This document shows positions 61,445 to 64,000 of a stretch of DNA of 64,000 nt, one piece after another. Source of the stretch: Planctomycetota bacterium (GTDB lineage Bacteria; Planctomycetota; UBA8742; UBA2392); assembly GCA_027493625.1 (NCBI GenBank), contig JAOSKM010000002.1, positions 310,001-374,000 on the forward strand, written 5' to 3'. Each line of letters opens with the position of its first letter. Within the stretch, counting starts at the first letter, position 1. Position numbers and translations under genes: made by a program. Below the pieces are notes generated by a model. It did not search any database, had not been told where the DNA came from, and worked only from the letters and a program-made list of their open reading frames with translations.

Positions 61445-63670
61445 CTACTTCCGTTCCAGCCAGTAGGGCGGGCGGGTGTAATCGATCTCGACCCCCTCCG
61501 GCATCAGCGGGTATTCGCGTTCCTCCAGCCGTACCTTGGCCAGCTTCGGCAGCACCCAGATGCCGTAGGGCGTGTGCTCGGCCTCGGCGCGATACTCCTG
61601 GCCGGCAAAACGCAGCACGCCGCCGTTGCCGTCGCGATAGCAGGCCTGTTGGCGGTACTCGAGAATCTTGCCGCGCTCGCCGCGCTGACGGCCGCCAAAC
61701 ACGGCCACCACCACGAACCGATCGAACTCGACCTTGGGGCTGGGCGCGTCGGCGCCGGCGTGGCGCTGCCACAGCTTGTCGAATGCCTGCGCGTCCGTGA
61801 TCACGTGCTGCTCGCGCTGCTCGATCAGGCTTTCGCTGCCCTGCCAGTAGCGCTCGACTTTCCAGGCGTTCTCCATGGGGTAGCGCGGTGTGACCAGGGG
61901 CTGATAGCCGGGGGTGTGGCGCTTCCAGATCGGCGGCTCGCCGATCAGGGACTGCACGTTCTCTTCCATGTGCACGGGGCGGTCCACCTTGGTGAGCACG
62001 AAGATGCCGAAGGGGGTCACGGCATCGGCTCCATCCATGGTCTGGTAGGCTTTTTCGTCTACACGCAGCAGGTACTCAAATTCGCCCTGCAGGATCTCGC
62101 CGGCGAAGTAGCCGCTGCTGTTGAAGCTGCTGCCGCCGAAGATTGCGAGCACGAACTCGTTCTCGAAATCCATCACCGGCGCTTCCATCAGCTCCGGCGC
62201 GGTGTGCTCGGCCCACAGCTTCACCCAGCCTTCGTCGTCGGTCACCACGCGCACGCCGGCCTTGGTGATCGAGCTGTCGGCCCCGTTCCACTGGCGCAGC
62301 ACCCGGAAGCCTGACTTCGCCACCAGGGGCTTCAGCAGGGCGTGGATCGCCTTCACGTTCTCGGCGGTCGCGATGTCATTGATGTGCAGCAGCGCGTTGC
62401 CGTTGTAGATCGCCATGATGCCGGTGTTCTGCATGCTGACGCGGACCGTCTCGCCGTTGTCCATCTCGAAGCTCAGCTCATAGGCGTTGTAGTCGCCGAC
62501 GTGGGTCTTGCTGAAGCTGTTGTCGTCGTCCCACACCAGCCCCGCCAGCTTCGCCACCAGGGCGGGATCGTTGAACTCGCCGCGGAATTCCTCGGCCTGT
62601 TCGAACTTGTCCACGAAGCGCACCTTCACGGCCTTGCCCAGGCTGCGGCGCATGCCCGCCATGTCGCGCACCGGGTAGCGCTCCAGCTGCTTGGCTTCTT
62701 CGACGCGGGGCTCGATCGTCTCGTACAGTCCCTTGGTGCAGGTGTACTGCTCCCAGCGCTGCCAGCCGGGCAGCTTGAGGTCCAGCAGCCCGCCGCTTTC
62801 GAACACGGCCGCCTTCACCACGCTGCCGTCATTGAGCGTGAACAGGAATTCGTTGTTGTGGTCCCAGCCCGCGACATCCTTGGGCCGGACGCCGAGGGCC
62901 TTGGCGAACTTGCCGCCGATCTCGGCGGCGTCAGCGCCTTCGAGCGCCAGCCAGCCGCTGTACTGCCAATCGTCGCGCAAGGCACGCAGCTCGACGGACT
63001 GCACGTCCTCCAGCAGCTTCTTCACACCCGCGATGTCGTCGGGCTTCGGGATTTCGTTCTTTACCTCCGGCGCGGGCAGCTCTTCGGCCTGCACCGGCAC
63101 GTCATTCAGCATTGCCTGGCCGGTCAGCACGCACACCGCCAGGCTTCCGGCCGTGAGCCAGCGTTTCGTCAGCTTCAACATTTGTGTCTCCGATTCGCTG
63201 AGTTGCAGTTCCATCGCAAGCGCGTCCAGCGTTTCCGCGTTCGGAATGCCGACACCCGCCACGGTGCGCCCGCGCACGTGATTGACGCGGCCGACGTCAA
63301 CACGAACCTCGGGCGCTCCGTCCGTAAGCAGGAGCCAGCCGGACTTCAATTGGATGTAATCATCGCGCACCAGGTAGCTGGCGGCGGGGGTTGCCGTGAC
63401 GGAATCCGGCAGCGAACGCGGCCATAGCACCCAGGTGATCAACCCCAGTGCGATCAGCACGCAGGCTGCGGCGGCAATGCGGCGCAACAGGAACAGCCGG
63501 CCGCGCGGCGCGGGACTCGCGGCCGCGGGTGTGGCTTCGCCGGTGGATCGAGCGCCGGTTTCATCGCCTGCCTCCAGGCGCGCCAGTGTGCGCTCGATCA
63601 GGTCGGGCGGGGTGATGCCGCCCAGCAGCTCCTGCAGATCGGTCTCGATCAGTTGCTCGGCGCTGGTCAT
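61445..63670 (-). CDS. Anti-sigma/FecR-like protein fused to PrcB-like repeats (may be two proteins)
   Basis: A 741-residue reading. ATG at 63,670 overlaps the stop of the sigma gene (ATGA). Residues 1-60 are helical and anti-sigma-like (LIETDLQELLGGITPPDLIE), a membrane helix is near residue 65 (AAAACVLIALGLITWVLW), then a FecR-like stretch (YIQLKSGWLLLTDGAPEVRV). Near residue 164 (ATG at 63,181, GGAG 6 bases upstream) a second signal-peptide-like start MLKLTKRWLTAGSLAVCVLT begins, so the rest may be separate and secreted. The C-terminal 350 residues hold two copies of a PrcB-C-like module: VMDFENEFVLAIFGGSSFNS...TPFGIFVLTK and VEFDRFVVVAVFGGRQRG...TPYGIWVLPK. Function unknown; regulatory partner of the neighbouring sigma factor is likely for the first part. 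Confidence 0.75.
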   Translation of the reverse strand: MTSAEQLIETDLQELLGGITPPDLIERTLARLEAGDETGARSTGEATPAAASPAPRGRLFLLRRIAAAACVLIALGLITWVLWPRSLPDSVTATPAASYLVRDDYIQLKSGWLLLTDGAPEVRVDVGRVNHVRGRTVAGVGIPNAETLDALAMELQLSESETQMLKLTKRWLTAGSLAVCVLTGQAMLNDVPVQAEELPAPEVKNEIPKPDDIAGVKKLLEDVQSVELRALRDDWQYSGWLALEGADAAEIGGKFAKALGVRPKDVAGWDHNNEFLFTLNDGSVVKAAVFESGGLLDLKLPGWQRWEQYTCTKGLYETIEPRVEEAKQLERYPVRDMAGMRRSLGKAVKVRFVDKFEQAEEFRGEFNDPALVAKLAGLVWDDDNSFSKTHVGDYNAYELSFEMDNGETVRVSMQNTGIMAIYNGNALLHINDIATAENVKAIHALLKPLVAKSGFRVLRQWNGADSSITKAGVRVVTDDEGWVKLWAEHTAPELMEAPVMDFENEFVLAIFGGSSFNSSGYFAGEILQGEFEYLLRVDEKAYQTMDGADAVTPFGIFVLTKVDRPVHMEENVQSLIGEPPIWKRHTPGYQPLVTPRYPMENAWKVERYWQGSESLIEQREQHVITDAQAFDKLWQRHAGADAPSPKVEFDRFVVVAVFGGRQRGERGKILEYRQQACYRDGNGGVLRFAGQEYRAEAEHTPYGIWVLPKLAKVRLEEREYPLMPEGVEIDYTRPPYWLERK

Positions 63671-64000
63671 GGGCGCACCTGTCTTTCCACGCACTCGCGC
63701 AGCTGCTCGCGCGTGCGTTTCAGCAGCGCCTTGGCGGCCTCGGTGCTGGTCTCAAGGGCATGGGCCACTTCGGCCTCCTTGCGTGCTTCGCGGTACTTGA
63801 GCTCGATCGCGCGGCGGGCGCGCTCAGCCAGCTTGTCCAGGCAGCGCTCCAGGGCGTCGAGGCGGTCGTCGGCGTTGCCGGGCGTGAAGTCGTGCCACAC
63901 CTGCTCGGCCTGTTCCAGCAGCTCGTGCGCGGCCTCGCGCCGGTTGTCGCGCAGCCAGTTCAGGAAGCGGTGGCGCGCCGCCTTGCGCAGCCAGGCGGCC
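63667..64000 (-). CDS. ECF-family sigma factor, C-terminal part (partial)
   Basis: About 110 residues are inside the window; the N-terminus lies beyond position 64,000. The end of region 2 is visible as AAWLRKAARHRFLNWLRDNR, typical of ECF factors recognising the -10 element. Region 4 follows: LDALERCLDKLAERARRAIE, LKYREARKEAEVAHALETST, AAKALLKRTREQLRECVERQ. The stop TGA overlaps the ATG of the next gene (ATGA), the usual sigma/anti-sigma coupling. It differs from the 29,955 sigma in sequence, so it is a second regulator and not a copy. Confidence 0.9.
   Translation of the reverse strand, partial: AAWLRKAARHRFLNWLRDNRREAAHELLEQAEQVWHDFTPGNADDRLDALERCLDKLAERARRAIELKYREARKEAEVAHALETSTEAAKALLKRTREQLRECVERQVRP

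Overview
The window is about 64 kb of GC-rich bacterial chromosome with dense coding on both strands. It most likely comes from the Planctomycetota or a close PVC-group relative. The evidence is a set of traits, not a marker gene: giant Ser/Thr kinases with a DWG motif and a fused sulfatase-modifying-factor domain, a caspase-fold lipoprotein, repeated EF-hands, several secreted or lipoprotein giants, ECF sigma/anti-sigma pairs, and a GreA carrying a very long N-terminal extension of the kind known from Chlamydia. It is a diderm: there are three OprO/P-type porins ending in Phe, a TonB, lipoboxes, and type IV pilus ATPases. No rRNA, tRNA, CRISPR array, prophage or transposase was seen.

Layout. 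0-5.5 kb (minus strand): carbamoyltransferase, small membrane protein, WecA/MraY-like glycosyl-phosphate transferase, two tandem GYF_2-like small proteins, NAD(P)H-hydrate dehydratase, and the start of an acetylornithine-type aminotransferase. 5.8-10.5 kb: two adjacent CPA2 antiporters built from the same three modules in different order. 10.6-17 kb: gluzincin-like peptidase, large membrane protein, M19 dipeptidase, DUF3047 lipoprotein, DUF445 protein. 17-21 kb: pilB, pilT and an HTH plus pseudo-receiver regulator. 21-27 kb: TPR protein, HEPN-like protein, serine beta-lactamase-fold hydrolase. 27-48 kb: a surface and signalling region with a Gly/Asn-rich lipoprotein, ECF sigma and anti-sigma, a 12-loop EF-hand protein, a ~1,811-residue Ig/kelch lipoprotein, a 1,567-residue kinase-FGE fusion, a degenerate caspase-like lipoprotein, and a second kinase. 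48-54.5 kb: three porins and tonB. 54.6-61.4 kb: signal peptidase I, gatC, gatA, a coiled-coil protein, long GreA. 61.4-64 kb: an anti-sigma-like/PrcB-like protein and a partial ECF sigma gene.

Two window-wide observations matter to any user. First, at least six genuine genes are broken by single-base changes, nearly all in C/G or A/T homopolymers (pilB twice, the 11.7-13.9 kb gene, the Ig/kelch gene, a kinase, tonB, and probably an anti-sigma gene). Restoring one base (two for pilB) gives a continuous, family-like protein each time, so sequencing error is the simplest explanation. Second, the intergenic spaces hold several families of short degenerate repeats and large imperfect palindromes. 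One composite family lies both between the ECF sigma and anti-sigma genes (30.5-30.7 kb) and between two porin-region genes (51.5-51.7 kb). Another forms a nested 155-bp palindrome between gatC and gatA.

The best candidate for an undescribed system is the co-directional 33-45 kb module: Ig/kelch lipoprotein, giant kinase-FGE fusion, and caspase-like EF-hand pseudo-protease. It reads like a surface-sensing and signalling unit, but its function is inferred from architecture only.
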